Notes: generated by a model from the letters alone, not told the origin. DNA of 49,634 nucleotides from Balneolaceae bacterium (GCA_009711805.1 VEMX01000033.1:1-49634); one strand, 5' to 3'. Counted from the stretch's first letter, positions 8,313 to 17,595 are shown. A program made the numbers and translations.

Positions 8313-9116
8313 TTAGTAGCCCCTGTATGTATTGCCTTCTCGTAAAAAAATGATCCCGCTCTTCGTAGTAAATTTCACAGGTATTGAAATATAGCCTCCA
8401 CCCTTCTTGGTTTTTTTAACAACAAAATGCAGATGCGGCCCCGTTGCAAATCCCGTAGAGCCCGAATAGCCGATTAACTGGCCGGCACTCACATTATCTC
8501 CTACCGAGACTACAGCTCCATTTTTTCTAAGATGTGAATAGTCCCCGAAGGTACCGTCATCATGAATAATGGTTATGTAATTGGCATAGTCTATATACTC
8601 CTTTGTTCCCCCTCCCAGTATATATTTTTCGGTAACAGTAACCACCTTACCTGCCCTGGCTGCATATACTTCTGTACCTTCCTTCATCTGGAAATCAAGG
8701 GCATGCCGAAGATCTCCTTTATGAGAGAATCTCCCATTGAAACCCTGGGTTAGCCTGTACTCAGCACCTTTTGCAAAGGGCAAAGTGTAGGCATGCCTGT
8801 CATCATGCCTGGCATAGATACTGCCCATATAGTACCGTATAGAAGATTCGAAATTCCAGTTTTTATCTTTCATTTTCATCAAATCAACAATATGTTTCCG
8901 CTGGTTAGGATTCAGAGTAGTTATATAAGGAAGCTTTTTATTGGCCTTCAAGTTCTCCAGGTTGAAAAACACTTCTATCGTAACCGGGTAAATATCGGCA
9001 TTATGAGCAAAAACCTCGATGTGATCTTTTTTATCCTGAGTAAAAAGTGTAACTGAATCCTTTTCCTGGAAAGCTACTAACAAAAGCAAAAAGGGGATTA
9101 TTCTAACAGCAGTCAT
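8313..9116 (-). CDS. M23-family metallopeptidase (LytM-like), exported
   Basis: The 267-residue protein has an N-terminal hydrophobic signal (about 1-16), a beta-rich N-terminal region, and a C-terminal peptidase M23 domain (about 115-255). The zinc ligands His138 and Asp142 (RHALDF) and the HxH motif with His228 and His230 (GPHLHF) are all present, so it is predicted to be active on peptidoglycan cross-links or other glycine-rich peptides in the cell envelope. It converges with the TonB receptor gene (21 bases apart). It is on the same strand as the cyclase gene upstream, but with a 251-base gap and no clear link. Confidence 0.88.
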   Translation of the reverse strand: MTAVRIIPFLLLLVAFQEKDSVTLFTQDKKDHIEVFAHNADIYPVTIEVFFNLENLKANKKLPYITTLNPNQRKHIVDLMKMKDKNWNFESSIRYYMGSIYARHDDRHAYTLPFAKGAEYRLTQGFNGRFSHKGDLRHALDFQMKEGTEVYAARAGKVVTVTEKYILGGGTKEYIDYANYITIIHDDGTFGDYSHLRKNGAVVSVGDNVSAGQLIGYSGSTGFATGPHLHFVVKKTKKGGGYISIPVKFTTKSGIIFLREGNTYRGY

Positions 9117-9367
9117 AAGAAAATACTAAAAACCACAATTGCATTTGATTATTTACTTCAGGGATTCCACTCACTCAACAGAGCAAGCAGTTCAGCACTC
9201 GCACTACTCTAGTGCCTGACTTGTCTGATAAAAAGGAACCTGAACAATTATTATGTGTTATTTATAATAATTTTAGATGATAATAGAAAGCATTTCTGAA
9301 CTTGCTACATTTAGTTCAAAATACCGGCTTTTTCGACCTTTACTTTATTACGGAAAAAACTCTGATA

Positions 9368-12300
9368 TTATTCTAAGTTAGTTCCTTCTTCTTTATCCCG
9401 TATAAAATACATATCAATAACTCCGAAGCCCTGCGTATCAATTTTCCCTCTGTAGATACATTCAAAATCGTCCTGCACATAGTCGCACGTCATAGCCGAG
9501 ATATTAACTTCCCCTACATCTCCTAATTCTTCTACCCGGCTGGCCAGGTTAACCGTTGGGCCCCATATATCAAAGGTGAATTTGTTTTTTCCTACAACCC
9601 CTGCAATAATAGATCCTGTATGAATACCCGCACGCATATTCCACTTTACGGCCGATCTTTTATTTCGTACTTCTACATATTCCATCATTTCCAGAGCTGC
9701 TTGCACAGCATTTCTTGCGTGATCTTTATCCTTAGAAGTCAGTCCACCTACAGCCAGGTAAGCATCCCCAATCGTTTTTATTTTTTCGAGCTCATATTTT
9801 TCAAGGATATAATCAAAGCCTTCAAACAGCTCACTCAATTCGGTAACCAATTTTTGGGCCGACATGGACCTGGAAGCGGTGGTAAAGTTTTCAAAATCGG
9901 TAAACAGCACTGTTACCTCTTCATACCGTTTAGGTTCTACATGACCTTTTTCTTTTATTTCTTCTGCTATATCCTGCGGAAGAATATTATATAATAAGGC
10001 ATCACTTTTTTCCTTTTCATGTTCCAGCAAAAGTGTGCGTTCGCTTACTATCTCCTCCAGTTCTTTATTATACCTTTGGTATAAAATTTTCTTTTTCCGC
10101 TCTTTGCTTACCCGGTAGTTGATAAAGCCTACCAGCATCATTCCCCCCGATACTACATATCCCAGGTACGCCCACCATCTTTTCCACGGGGGAGGCATAA
10201 TAGAAATTTTAATCTCCGTTCCTTGTTCGTTCCAGAGCCCGTCTTTATTAGCGGCTTTTACTTTAAAGGTATAATTCCGGTCGGTCAGGTTTGTATAGGT
10301 AGTGAACCTGCGATTTCCCACATATTGCCACTCCTCATCAAAACCTTCCATCATATAAGCATACTGATTCTGAGCTGGCGCGGCAAAGTGCAAGGCCGAA
10401 AATTGAAAAGAGATGATTTTATCTTTCCAGTCCAGTTTGATGTGATCGGTTTCTGAAATGGCCTGTTTCAAAGGAGTCCCTTTTGCTCCGGGAGCAACAT
10501 CCTTGTTCATTATCTGTAAATTGGTGATTACTACCGGCGGTATATAAGGGTTATCTCTAATACTATCGGGGCTAAACACTACAAAGCCATCAATACCGCC
10601 AAAATACAGAGAGCCGTCCGATCCTTTCTGATATGCTCCAAAACGGTATTCATTACCTGGCAAACCATCATCGGTGCTATAAATACGAATTGCTTCTGTT
10701 TCCGGGTTAAAATCAGCAATTCCTTTATTCGTACTCAGCCAAAGGTGTCCGCGGGCATCTTCGATAATGCCATATATCACATTATTGGGCAAACCGTCTT
10801 CCGTTGTATAGCGTGTAAATTCTTCTCGTATGGGATCAAACTTGTTTAACCCATTGATAGTCCCTATCCATATATAACCTTTTTTATCCTGTACAATCGT
10901 ACTTACAAAATCGTTACTGATCGTATTATGATCATCCGGATGGTAAGTATATCTTTTAAAGATGCCTTTTTTGCGGTTGTATTTGTTTAACCCAAAACCA
11001 TGAGTCCCTACCCAAAACACTCCACTTCTATCTTCATATATACTCCATACTTTATTATGACTCAGGCTGGTTATATCCCTGGGATTATTTTTATAACTAA
11101 TGAATGTATCTTCATTATGATCATACTTATTCAGGCCATTGTTTAATGTTCCTACCCAAAGCACCCCTGTCCGGTCTTCGTAAACAGTAGTTATAATATT
11201 TCCGCTTATTGAACCCTCTTCCTTTGTGGCATAATAAGTTTTAAAAGTCTGTGTTTCACCGTCAAAACGATTTAATCCGTCAATGGTACCTACCCATAAT
11301 GTACCTTTACTATCCCTTAAAATTGAATTCACAAAGTTACTGCTCAATGTTGTTGAATCTTTTTCTTTGTGTATAAAAGCCTCGAGCCGGTCGGTCTCAG
11401 GATTTAATCGGTTAACCCCTCCTCCATGTGTTCCAATCCAGACCGAACCATCGCTATCTTCAAAAATAGACCATACATTGTTATTGTTAAGTGAATGTTT
11501 CTTGGCAGGATCATTCTGATATATCTTAAAACTCTCAGATGCTGTACGTACAAATTTATTCAGGCCGCCATTCTCTGTACCCACCCAAAGTACCCCTGAT
11601 TTATCTTCATATATAGATGTCACAGAGTTGTTGCTCAGGTTCACCATATAGTTCATCTTCTCTACATCTGCCAGGCTCTTTTTCTCCTCATCGAAGATAT
11701 ATAATCCATCGATAGTACCTACCCATAGGGTGCCATAAGAATCCTCATAAATGGCCTGCACCCATATCGAACTCAGGTTGTTTATGGGCTCAAAAAATTC
11801 TTGCCTGGTATTATACTTGTACAGGCCTCCCGATTGGGTTCCCATCCAGAGATTGCCGCTCTCGTCTTCATATAGTACGGTAATCCAATTATCATCAAGT
11901 TGTAGATGGTTCTTTTTGTCTTTATTGTATTCTATAATCTCCCCTGACAAACGGTCGAAGCGATATACTCCCTTATCCTGGGTTCCTATCCATATATAAT
12001 TCGCCCGATCTCTGAAAACGGTAGTTATATTGGCTTCATCAAGTTGTATGCTGTTGTTCGAATAATGATAGGTCTCAAATGTCAAGGTTACCGGATCCAG
12101 TAAATTTAATCCTTTTTGGGTGCCTACCAAAATAACCCCCTCCTCGTCCTGAAAAAGTACCGTTATAAAATCATTACTCAGGGAATTGGGGTTTTCCGGA
12201 TCAGATTTAAAACGTAGCATCGCCTGCGTTCGTCGGTCATAACGATTCAATCCTTCTCCCTTTGTTCCTATCCAGAGGTATCCTTTTTCGTCTTCGAGTA

Positions 12301-12568
12301 ATACGGTAGGCTGATTGCTTGAAATAGATCTTAGATTTGCAGCCTCATTCCGAAATACTTTGAAGCTATAGCCATCGTAACGGTTCAACCCGTCATCGGT
12401 AGCAAACCAGAGAAAACCAGACGAATCTTGCAAAATATAGTTGATCGTACTTTGGGAGAGCCCATCCCGGGTATTCAGTTGATCAAAAGTGATAGAAGGA
12501 AGTTGAGCTAAAAGTAATACCGGGAGGATCATAAATAACCCAAACAAGAAAAACCCTTTTGCCCTCAT
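9368..12568 (-). CDS. Reg_prop beta-propeller receptor fused to class III adenylyl cyclase
   Basis: This is a 1066-residue one-pass receptor. A signal peptide (about 1-22) is followed by about 14 Reg_prop repeats (about 28-690, with recurring LWVGT..GLNRF/Y motifs), a Y_Y_Y domain (about 722-785), one membrane helix (about 793-816), a charged coiled coil (about 820-870) and a class III cyclase domain (about 880-1055). The cyclase keeps both metal aspartates (in LFTDFENF and KTIGDAYL). It has the Lys of KIKTIG and the Asp of FDIWGPTVN, which specify adenine, and the Asn and Arg of TVNLASR, which stabilise the transition state. ATP to cAMP is therefore the predicted reaction, with dimerisation driven by the ectodomain. 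The same ectodomain plan is joined to kinases at 28-39 kb. The effector of cAMP is not in the window. Confidence 0.92.
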   Translation of the reverse strand: MRAKGFFLFGLFMILPVLLLAQLPSITFDQLNTRDGLSQSTINYILQDSSGFLWFATDDGLNRYDGYSFKVFRNEAANLRSISSNQPTVLLEDEKGYLWIGTKGEGLNRYDRRTQAMLRFKSDPENPNSLSNDFITVLFQDEEGVILVGTQKGLNLLDPVTLTFETYHYSNNSIQLDEANITTVFRDRANYIWIGTQDKGVYRFDRLSGEIIEYNKDKKNHLQLDDNWITVLYEDESGNLWMGTQSGGLYKYNTRQEFFEPINNLSSIWVQAIYEDSYGTLWVGTIDGLYIFDEEKKSLADVEKMNYMVNLSNNSVTSIYEDKSGVLWVGTENGGLNKFVRTASESFKIYQNDPAKKHSLNNNNVWSIFEDSDGSVWIGTHGGGVNRLNPETDRLEAFIHKEKDSTTLSSNFVNSILRDSKGTLWVGTIDGLNRFDGETQTFKTYYATKEEGSISGNIITTVYEDRTGVLWVGTLNNGLNKYDHNEDTFISYKNNPRDITSLSHNKVWSIYEDRSGVFWVGTHGFGLNKYNRKKGIFKRYTYHPDDHNTISNDFVSTIVQDKKGYIWIGTINGLNKFDPIREEFTRYTTEDGLPNNVIYGIIEDARGHLWLSTNKGIADFNPETEAIRIYSTDDGLPGNEYRFGAYQKGSDGSLYFGGIDGFVVFSPDSIRDNPYIPPVVITNLQIMNKDVAPGAKGTPLKQAISETDHIKLDWKDKIISFQFSALHFAAPAQNQYAYMMEGFDEEWQYVGNRRFTTYTNLTDRNYTFKVKAANKDGLWNEQGTEIKISIMPPPWKRWWAYLGYVVSGGMMLVGFINYRVSKERKKKILYQRYNKELEEIVSERTLLLEHEKEKSDALLYNILPQDIAEEIKEKGHVEPKRYEEVTVLFTDFENFTTASRSMSAQKLVTELSELFEGFDYILEKYELEKIKTIGDAYLAVGGLTSKDKDHARNAVQAALEMMEYVEVRNKRSAVKWNMRAGIHTGSIIAGVVGKNKFTFDIWGPTVNLASRVEELGDVGEVNISAMTCDYVQDDFECIYRGKIDTQGFGVIDMYFIRDKEEGTNLE

Positions 12569-12696
12569 AAAATATAACCTTCTTATTAGAATTCAATTTA
12601 TAATAAAGAACGAGGCTAATAAAGACCATTAAAATCTACTTAATCATTGTCTTAAACCGGCTTCAATTATTATAAAATCTTGAAGTTTTAGGGCCT

Positions 12697-14892
12697 CTAC
12701 TTGGTGAACATACTACTACTTCCCCTGGCTTCATATTTTTGGAAAGACATTTTAAAGTTGGTGTGTCCGTTTTTGGAATAGTAATCGATTGAGGCATCCA
12801 GCTGATCTGATAAGGCCTTAATCAAACTCATCCCCAGAGAGCTTACACTTTCCATGTTGTTGAAACTATTGGGGAGCCCTTTCCCATCATCTATAATACT
12901 TAAATCCACCCTGCCATTATTTTCTGTGATCATCACCTCAACAATACCGCAGTCATTCTGGTCGTAAGCATGCTTCAGTATATTGGTAATCACTTCGTTA
13001 ATTATCAACGAAAGAGGAACTGCCTGGTTTATGTTCAATTCGGTGTTATCCAGCTTATAGTTTACCTCAATGTCCAGGTTTGTCTGGAACGATTGTATGA
13101 TACTGGAAATCAGTTTCTTAATATTATTACCGAGCAACAGCCTGGAAAAGCTGTGTGATTTATAGAGTAATTCATGTATAGAAGACATCGTTTGAATGCG
13201 GCTCATACTGTCGTATAGCTTTTTCTGTAAACTGGGATCTTCTTCCTCAAAAGCCTGCAGTTGCATCATTCCCGATACCACCGCCAGGTTATTCTTTACC
13301 CGGTGATGTATTTCCAGCAACAGAGTCTCTTTCTCTTTTAGTGTCTCCTTGAGCTCCTTATCCCTTTTAATACGATCGGTAATATCTCGGGAGGTAGTTA
13401 CAATGCCTTGAACTGCGGGGTTATTAATAAGGTTTGCAACGGATGTTTCCAGCCACACCCAACTTCCATCGGGATACTGAAACCGATAAGGTTCCACCTC
13501 TATTTTTTCGCCAACACGCAGGCTTTGCAGAGCTGTATATACCCTTTCCCGGTCATCATCATGGATAAATTGAAAACAGCTCCTACCCAGGTAACGGTCG
13601 CTGTCGATCGACAGGTTTCTGCCTTTTAATGACAATGGAGCTACATAAATATATCTACCTTCCTCATCTATGATAGCAATCTGATCTGTACCATCCTGCA
13701 CCAACGATTTAAAGCGTTGTTCACTGAGTTTTAATTCTTCTTCTGCAAGTTTCTGTTGGGTTATATCGGTTAACGAACCTACAATAGCAATGGTTTTACC
13801 CTCTTCTATTATTGGGGCTTCATTTACTTTCACCCAAATTCGGTCTCCATTTTTCTTCTTCAGTTCCATCTCGAACTGTGGTTGCCGTTCCCCGGTCTCT
13901 ATGGCTCGCATTGTATGTTGTATGCTTTCCTTATTGATGGGATGATCGGTAATAAACCTGTCGGTGCTTTGTTTAGCTTGTTCCACATTATAGCCCAGGA
14001 AATCGATACACTGAGGACTTAAATAGGTGAGCTTACGGTTGGCATCGTGCCTGTAAAACATATTGGTGCTATGCTCTACAATATCACGGAGCTTTTGTTC
14101 TGCTTTTTTAAGCTCTTCTTGCATTTGCCGCTTGTGATGGATGTTTTGAATACTTCCAAATATATGTCCCTGGCCTCCGCTTTTAATTTCCCTTTCCCCT
14201 TTTACACTCACCCAGAGATCGTTGCCTTTGGCAGTTACAATCTTCAGTTCCATCTCAAAAGGCTCTCCTTTTTCAATGGTGTGTTCTACGGCTTTTATTA
14301 TTTCCTGGCGGTGCACTCCCTCTTTATAAAACTGGATGGCTTCTTCAAAAGTAGGTTCGTAATCAAGCTCTACTTCATGTAGTACTTTCACATTGTCGGA
14401 CCAATACACTTCCCGGCTTTCTACGTCCATTTCCCAGTGGCCAATATCTGCCAGTTTGTAAGCCTTATTTAAAAGATTTTGCTTTTCCTGGAGTTCTTCC
14501 CTGGCTTGGCGATATCTTTTAGCATTTATAAGCTCGCGGGTAACTGCCGGCACCAAGCGGCTTATGTTGTCCTTCAACACGTAATCGCAGGCTCCGTATT
14601 TCATCGCTTGAACAGCTTCGTGTTCTTCCAGGTAGGCAGAAATCAAAATAAACGGAAGATCCGAATATGTATTTTGGCAATGTTTTAACGCCTCAAAACC
14701 GGTAAAATCAGGAAGATTAAAATCACAAATTACAATATCGGGGCGGCTTTGCTCCAGCTTCTTTAAAAAATCCTGCTTGTGTTTAACTATGTCCAGATTG
14801 TAATCCACATCCAGCCTTTCCAACTCTTTTTGGAGTATATAGACATGCTCGTAGTCATCTTCGACTAATAAAATGTGATACACTTCACTCAT
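12697..14892 (-). CDS. REC-PAS-PAS-PAS-HisKA_2 hybrid sensor kinase
   Basis: The 731-residue cytoplasmic protein begins with a receiver domain (about 5-125, phosphoacceptor Asp57 in VICDFNLPDF). Three PAS/PAC units follow (about 145-260, 265-385 and 390-510). The C-terminal kinase is of the HWE/HisKA_2 type, with phosphoacceptor His529/530 in EIHHRVKNNLAVV and an ATPase domain (about 610-722, NEVITNILKHAYD and DDGKGLP). There is no membrane helix, so it senses internal signals or receives phosphate at its N-terminal receiver. It lies 128 bases upstream of the cyclase gene on the same strand and downstream of another HisKA_2 kinase. The three genes may share a pathway, but this is not shown. 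Confidence 0.92.
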   Translation of the reverse strand: MSEVYHILLVEDDYEHVYILQKELERLDVDYNLDIVKHKQDFLKKLEQSRPDIVICDFNLPDFTGFEALKHCQNTYSDLPFILISAYLEEHEAVQAMKYGACDYVLKDNISRLVPAVTRELINAKRYRQAREELQEKQNLLNKAYKLADIGHWEMDVESREVYWSDNVKVLHEVELDYEPTFEEAIQFYKEGVHRQEIIKAVEHTIEKGEPFEMELKIVTAKGNDLWVSVKGEREIKSGGQGHIFGSIQNIHHKRQMQEELKKAEQKLRDIVEHSTNMFYRHDANRKLTYLSPQCIDFLGYNVEQAKQSTDRFITDHPINKESIQHTMRAIETGERQPQFEMELKKKNGDRIWVKVNEAPIIEEGKTIAIVGSLTDITQQKLAEEELKLSEQRFKSLVQDGTDQIAIIDEEGRYIYVAPLSLKGRNLSIDSDRYLGRSCFQFIHDDDRERVYTALQSLRVGEKIEVEPYRFQYPDGSWVWLETSVANLINNPAVQGIVTTSRDITDRIKRDKELKETLKEKETLLLEIHHRVKNNLAVVSGMMQLQAFEEEDPSLQKKLYDSMSRIQTMSSIHELLYKSHSFSRLLLGNNIKKLISSIIQSFQTNLDIEVNYKLDNTELNINQAVPLSLIINEVITNILKHAYDQNDCGIVEVMITENNGRVDLSIIDDGKGLPNSFNNMESVSSLGMSLIKALSDQLDASIDYYSKNGHTNFKMSFQKYEARGSSSMFTK

Positions 14893-15186
14893 ATAACTTC
14901 CTTGATAGCTTGCTCAGAGATTACATCCAGCTATGTTCTCACCATGTATTGATTCAGTTCAGCACTCTGCTTTCGCTCAGCTTCTTGTTCAATCAATCCA
15001 GGTTTATATTTCCAACTACTATCGTGTATTAATAACAACCCATTTAATTCGATTAATATATGATAGTAAACCACCTTTAGAAATAGGTGTTGTAATCTTT
15101 ATAATAATTTCAACAAGCTGATTCGACTTTCAAGAGTATTTTGGACTTCTTTATAACCTAATGTCTATGCATCCACGGCTTTTATC
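14893..15186. other. Intergenic spacer without a visible gene
   Basis: This AT-rich spacer lies between two minus-strand kinase genes. The only structure seen is a short imperfect hairpin (CACCT ... AGGTG, near 15070-15092). No tRNA, promoter or repeat could be supported. Confidence 0.4.
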
Positions 15187-16710
15187 TTATAAAAAATGAC
15201 TGGCCGACCCAGACTGTAATACTTTTCTGAATTTAAGCTGAAAACAACTTCCCTCTCCATTTTTGAATTTCAATTTTCCTTTAAGCTGATCCGTAAGTTG
15301 TTTTACCAAGAATAACCCTAATGTGTCAGATTTATCAATATCAAAATTCTTTGGAAAACCCACCCCGTTATCTTTAATGTCCAGGTGTATAAAATCTCCG
15401 TTTTGTGTCATCTTCACCTGTACTTTTCCAGAATCAAGATTATTAAAGCCGTGTTCATACGCATTAGCCACCAGCTCATTCACAATTAAAGCACAAGGGA
15501 TGGCCTGATTTATATTCACCCTGATGTCATCACTTTCTATATCCAGGGAAATATCCTTATTGGCCGGAGCCATGGTTTTGATTACTTCTCCGGTAAGTTT
15601 TTCTATATAGTTACCGAGGTAGAGGTTTGAAAAATCATTCGACTGATACAACTGCTCGTGTATCAAAGCAATTGACTTAATACGCAGTATGCTTTCGTTT
15701 AATACATGCTTTACCTCGGGATTTTCGTCCCAGTTCATAGACTCGAGCTGGAGAAAGCCGGAAACAATGGCCAGGTTATTTTTTACGCGATGATGTACTT
15801 CGTGTAACAGAATTGTTTTTTCATTTAATGCCCGGCTTATTTCTTCGGTTTTGGCTTTCACTCTTCGCTTAAGTACAATATTCCAGCTAAGAAACAAAAC
15901 GATCACAATGCCTCCGCCCCAAAACAAAAAGGTAAGTGCCTGTCTGGGTATTCCTACATAGTCTATATCTGCGGGATACCTCGGTACAATTTGGCGAACG
16001 GTTTCATGATTTATTTTAAATGTATACTGAGCAAACACTCCCCTCACAGAAATCTTATCTCCGATCTCCATAAAGTCGAAATTAAACCTCTGTGTTTTCA
16101 TTTGAGCTTCCGAGATATACACATATAGAATGCGATCCGGCTTGGCAATAGGTGAGATTCTCATTCTGAAGGCCCCAGCCTCCAGGTAGCTCTTGGACAG
16201 TACATTAACTTCTCCTTCCACCAGCATACCCTGATATTTATCCGGTTTATCATAGGTTTGGCTAAGGGGAATAATTCGTATCGGTTTATGCTCTCCCTTA
16301 ATAACTTTTAAGTGATCTACTACTACTTCTGGCTTTCCGTAATACTTTTTTAACTCCCCAGTAACAACCAGACTATCTCCTATCTGAACCTGCTGGGCTA
16401 GTGTATCAGAATACACCAAAATACCTGCATTTTCATCTTGTATAAAAACAGACAGGTATTCGTGATGCAGTACAGCCGAAGCTATATTAGCACGGCCTGT
16501 TACCGTTACAGTTTGCCCTAGTTTATCTAACTCTCCGTCATCATCATGGTCTACAAGCACCTCAGCAATAACGCCAATCTGTACATGCTGTTTATCAATG
16601 GTAGTCGCAGCTAAAGAAATTGTAGCTTTAGAGATTCCAAGAATACCAACAATGAAAATGACTATTAGATATCTAAAGCAGGTTAAAACTCTTGCCTTAG
16701 TTCCTTCCAA
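15187..16710 (-). CDS. Membrane HisKA_2 sensor kinase with periplasmic OB-fold-like sensor
   Basis: The 507-residue protein has an N-terminal hydrophobic signal or anchor (about 13-35), then an extracytoplasmic region (about 40-250). That region includes a DHDDDGELDKLG calcium-loop-like motif followed by GQTVTVTGRAN, and two blocks that resemble OB-folds (GDSLVVTGELKKYYGKPEVVV and GDKISVRGVFAQYT-like patterns). A membrane helix lies at about 255-277 and a HisKA_2 kinase at its C-terminus, with His306/His307 in EVHHRVKNNLAIV, NELVANAYEHGF and DNGVGFP. It is an orphan kinase with no receiver fused. The downstream REC-PAS-HisKA_2 protein on the same strand is a plausible phospho-partner. Confidence 0.88.
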   Translation of the reverse strand: MEGTKARVLTCFRYLIVIFIVGILGISKATISLAATTIDKQHVQIGVIAEVLVDHDDDGELDKLGQTVTVTGRANIASAVLHHEYLSVFIQDENAGILVYSDTLAQQVQIGDSLVVTGELKKYYGKPEVVVDHLKVIKGEHKPIRIIPLSQTYDKPDKYQGMLVEGEVNVLSKSYLEAGAFRMRISPIAKPDRILYVYISEAQMKTQRFNFDFMEIGDKISVRGVFAQYTFKINHETVRQIVPRYPADIDYVGIPRQALTFLFWGGGIVIVLFLSWNIVLKRRVKAKTEEISRALNEKTILLHEVHHRVKNNLAIVSGFLQLESMNWDENPEVKHVLNESILRIKSIALIHEQLYQSNDFSNLYLGNYIEKLTGEVIKTMAPANKDISLDIESDDIRVNINQAIPCALIVNELVANAYEHGFNNLDSGKVQVKMTQNGDFIHLDIKDNGVGFPKNFDIDKSDTLGLFLVKQLTDQLKGKLKFKNGEGSCFQLKFRKVLQSGSASHFL

Positions 16711-16961
16711 ATTACCCTCTTAATCTAAATTACTGAAACCTATACAATATCATTATCAACAAATATCGAAAAAACATTAGTAATTGCAAATATTATTAGC
16801 TGTTCTCTAATCATCCTTAGAGCATTCTAACAGATCTTCTACTTTCGACAGCTTAACTCTAATACACACTAAAGGTAGTCCTTGTCTTCATATAAAACGG
16901 GTATTTGTCTAGAATACAACAAATCCAATCTGTTGTTGGCTGAATTGGTTTTGGTAAGAAA
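16711..16961. other. Spacer between kinase gene and ssrA-derived repeats
   Basis: No gene or RNA is visible here. The stretch should contain the promoter of the minus-strand OB-fold sensor kinase, but no clear promoter elements could be assigned. Confidence 0.35.
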
Positions 16962-17083
16962 TAGTGGAGGTGCGGGGAGTCTTCCGAAGGAATCCCCACG
17001 GGAGAACCCCGGGTTCGCTCCCCGCAAACTGGGATAATAAAAAAGCCAGCTTAGTGGGTATGCCGGCTTGGGGTTTTTAAAGG
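16962..17083 (-). repeat. 122-bp tandem unit, distal copy of ssrA 3' end plus terminator
   Basis: This unit is identical over 122 bp to 17084-17205. It begins with TAGTGGAGGTGCGGGGAGTC, the same 20 bases that form the 3' end of tmRNA and its flank. Next comes a GC-rich block that can fold through an 8-bp stem (GCGGGGAG / CTCCCCGC on the minus strand) enclosing smaller palindromes. A terminator hairpin ends the unit. It is not a complete tRNA or tmRNA. Confidence 0.85.
17039..17078 (-). terminator. Distal duplicated terminator
   Basis: This is the exact copy of the terminator at 17161-17200 (stem AAGCCGGC / GCTGGCTT on the minus strand followed by a T-run). It lies within the distal 122-bp unit and would act as a back-up stop for ssrA transcription. 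Confidence 0.7.
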
Positions 17084-17205
17084 TAGTGGAGGTGCGGGGA
17101 GTCTTCCGAAGGAATCCCCACGGGAGAACCCCGGGTTCGCTCCCCGCAAACTGGGATAATAAAAAAGCCAGCTTAGTGGGTATGCCGGCTTGGGGTTTTT
17201 AAAGG
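17084..17205 (-). repeat. 122-bp tandem unit, proximal copy abutting ssrA
   Basis: This is an exact copy of the neighbouring 122-bp unit. Its right end joins the tmRNA 3' flank, where the 20-base TAGTGGAGGTGCGGGGAGTC sequence occurs a third time (17206-17225). The three occurrences are spaced exactly 122 bp apart. The duplication therefore includes the T-arm 3' strand, acceptor strand and terminator, but not the tmRNA body. Confidence 0.85.
17161..17200 (-). terminator. ssrA terminator
   Basis: Reading the minus strand, AAGCCGGC pairs with GCTGGCTT (one G-U pair) around an 11-base loop, followed by TTTTTTATT. It starts nine bases after the mature tmRNA 3' end and is the first terminator for ssrA. 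Confidence 0.8.
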
Positions 17206-17208
17206 TAG

Positions 17209-17573
17209 TGGAGGTGCGGGGAGTCGAACCCCGGTCCGAGAAGGTAAACCTGCAAGCATCTACATGTTTAGTTACTGATTAAGAGTTCGCCTAAAAGCCG
17301 AGCCCAGTAACCAAGCGACTTCAGACTATTCTGTTTAAGTTCACCTAAAAGCGACAGAAAGCACTTTTAAGTTATCCTATCTTGTATGACGTCCAGGCTG
17401 GCAATGACAGGCACTTAACCAGCGGGACGGCTTAGTCAGTTTATGCTGCTAAGCTGTAAGAGTAATTATTGTCAATTACTTTTGTTCCGTAATGAATTTT
17501 ATACGAGATCCATTGGACAAGCTCGACATGCAACCTACGGCGCTACTCAACCCGTCGAATCCAGAACACCCCC
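17209..17573 (-). ncRNA. ssrA: Transfer-messenger RNA (tmRNA)
   Basis: On the minus strand the RNA starts GGGGGTGTTCTGGATTCGAC, a classic tmRNA 5' end, and finishes with GGTTCGACTCCCCGCACCTCCA. The GGGGGTG and CACCTCC ends pair as the acceptor stem. CCA is not encoded (the next bases are CTA). The tag frame ends AAT AAT TAC TCT TAC AGC TTA GCA GCA TAA, so the tag ends NNYSYSLAA. If GTA is the resume codon, the tag is VIDNNYSYSLAA; the exact resume codon is uncertain. It rescues ribosomes stalled on broken mRNAs and marks their products for proteolysis. Length is about 365 nt, normal for one-piece tmRNA. Confidence 0.96.
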
Positions 17574-17595
17574 AGTAAATCAATGAACTACCTCA

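Noticed and set aside
16962-17205. 122-bp units as CRISPR repeats or tRNA genes
   Set aside because: There are only two full copies without spacers between them, and no D-arm or anticodon arm can be drawn.
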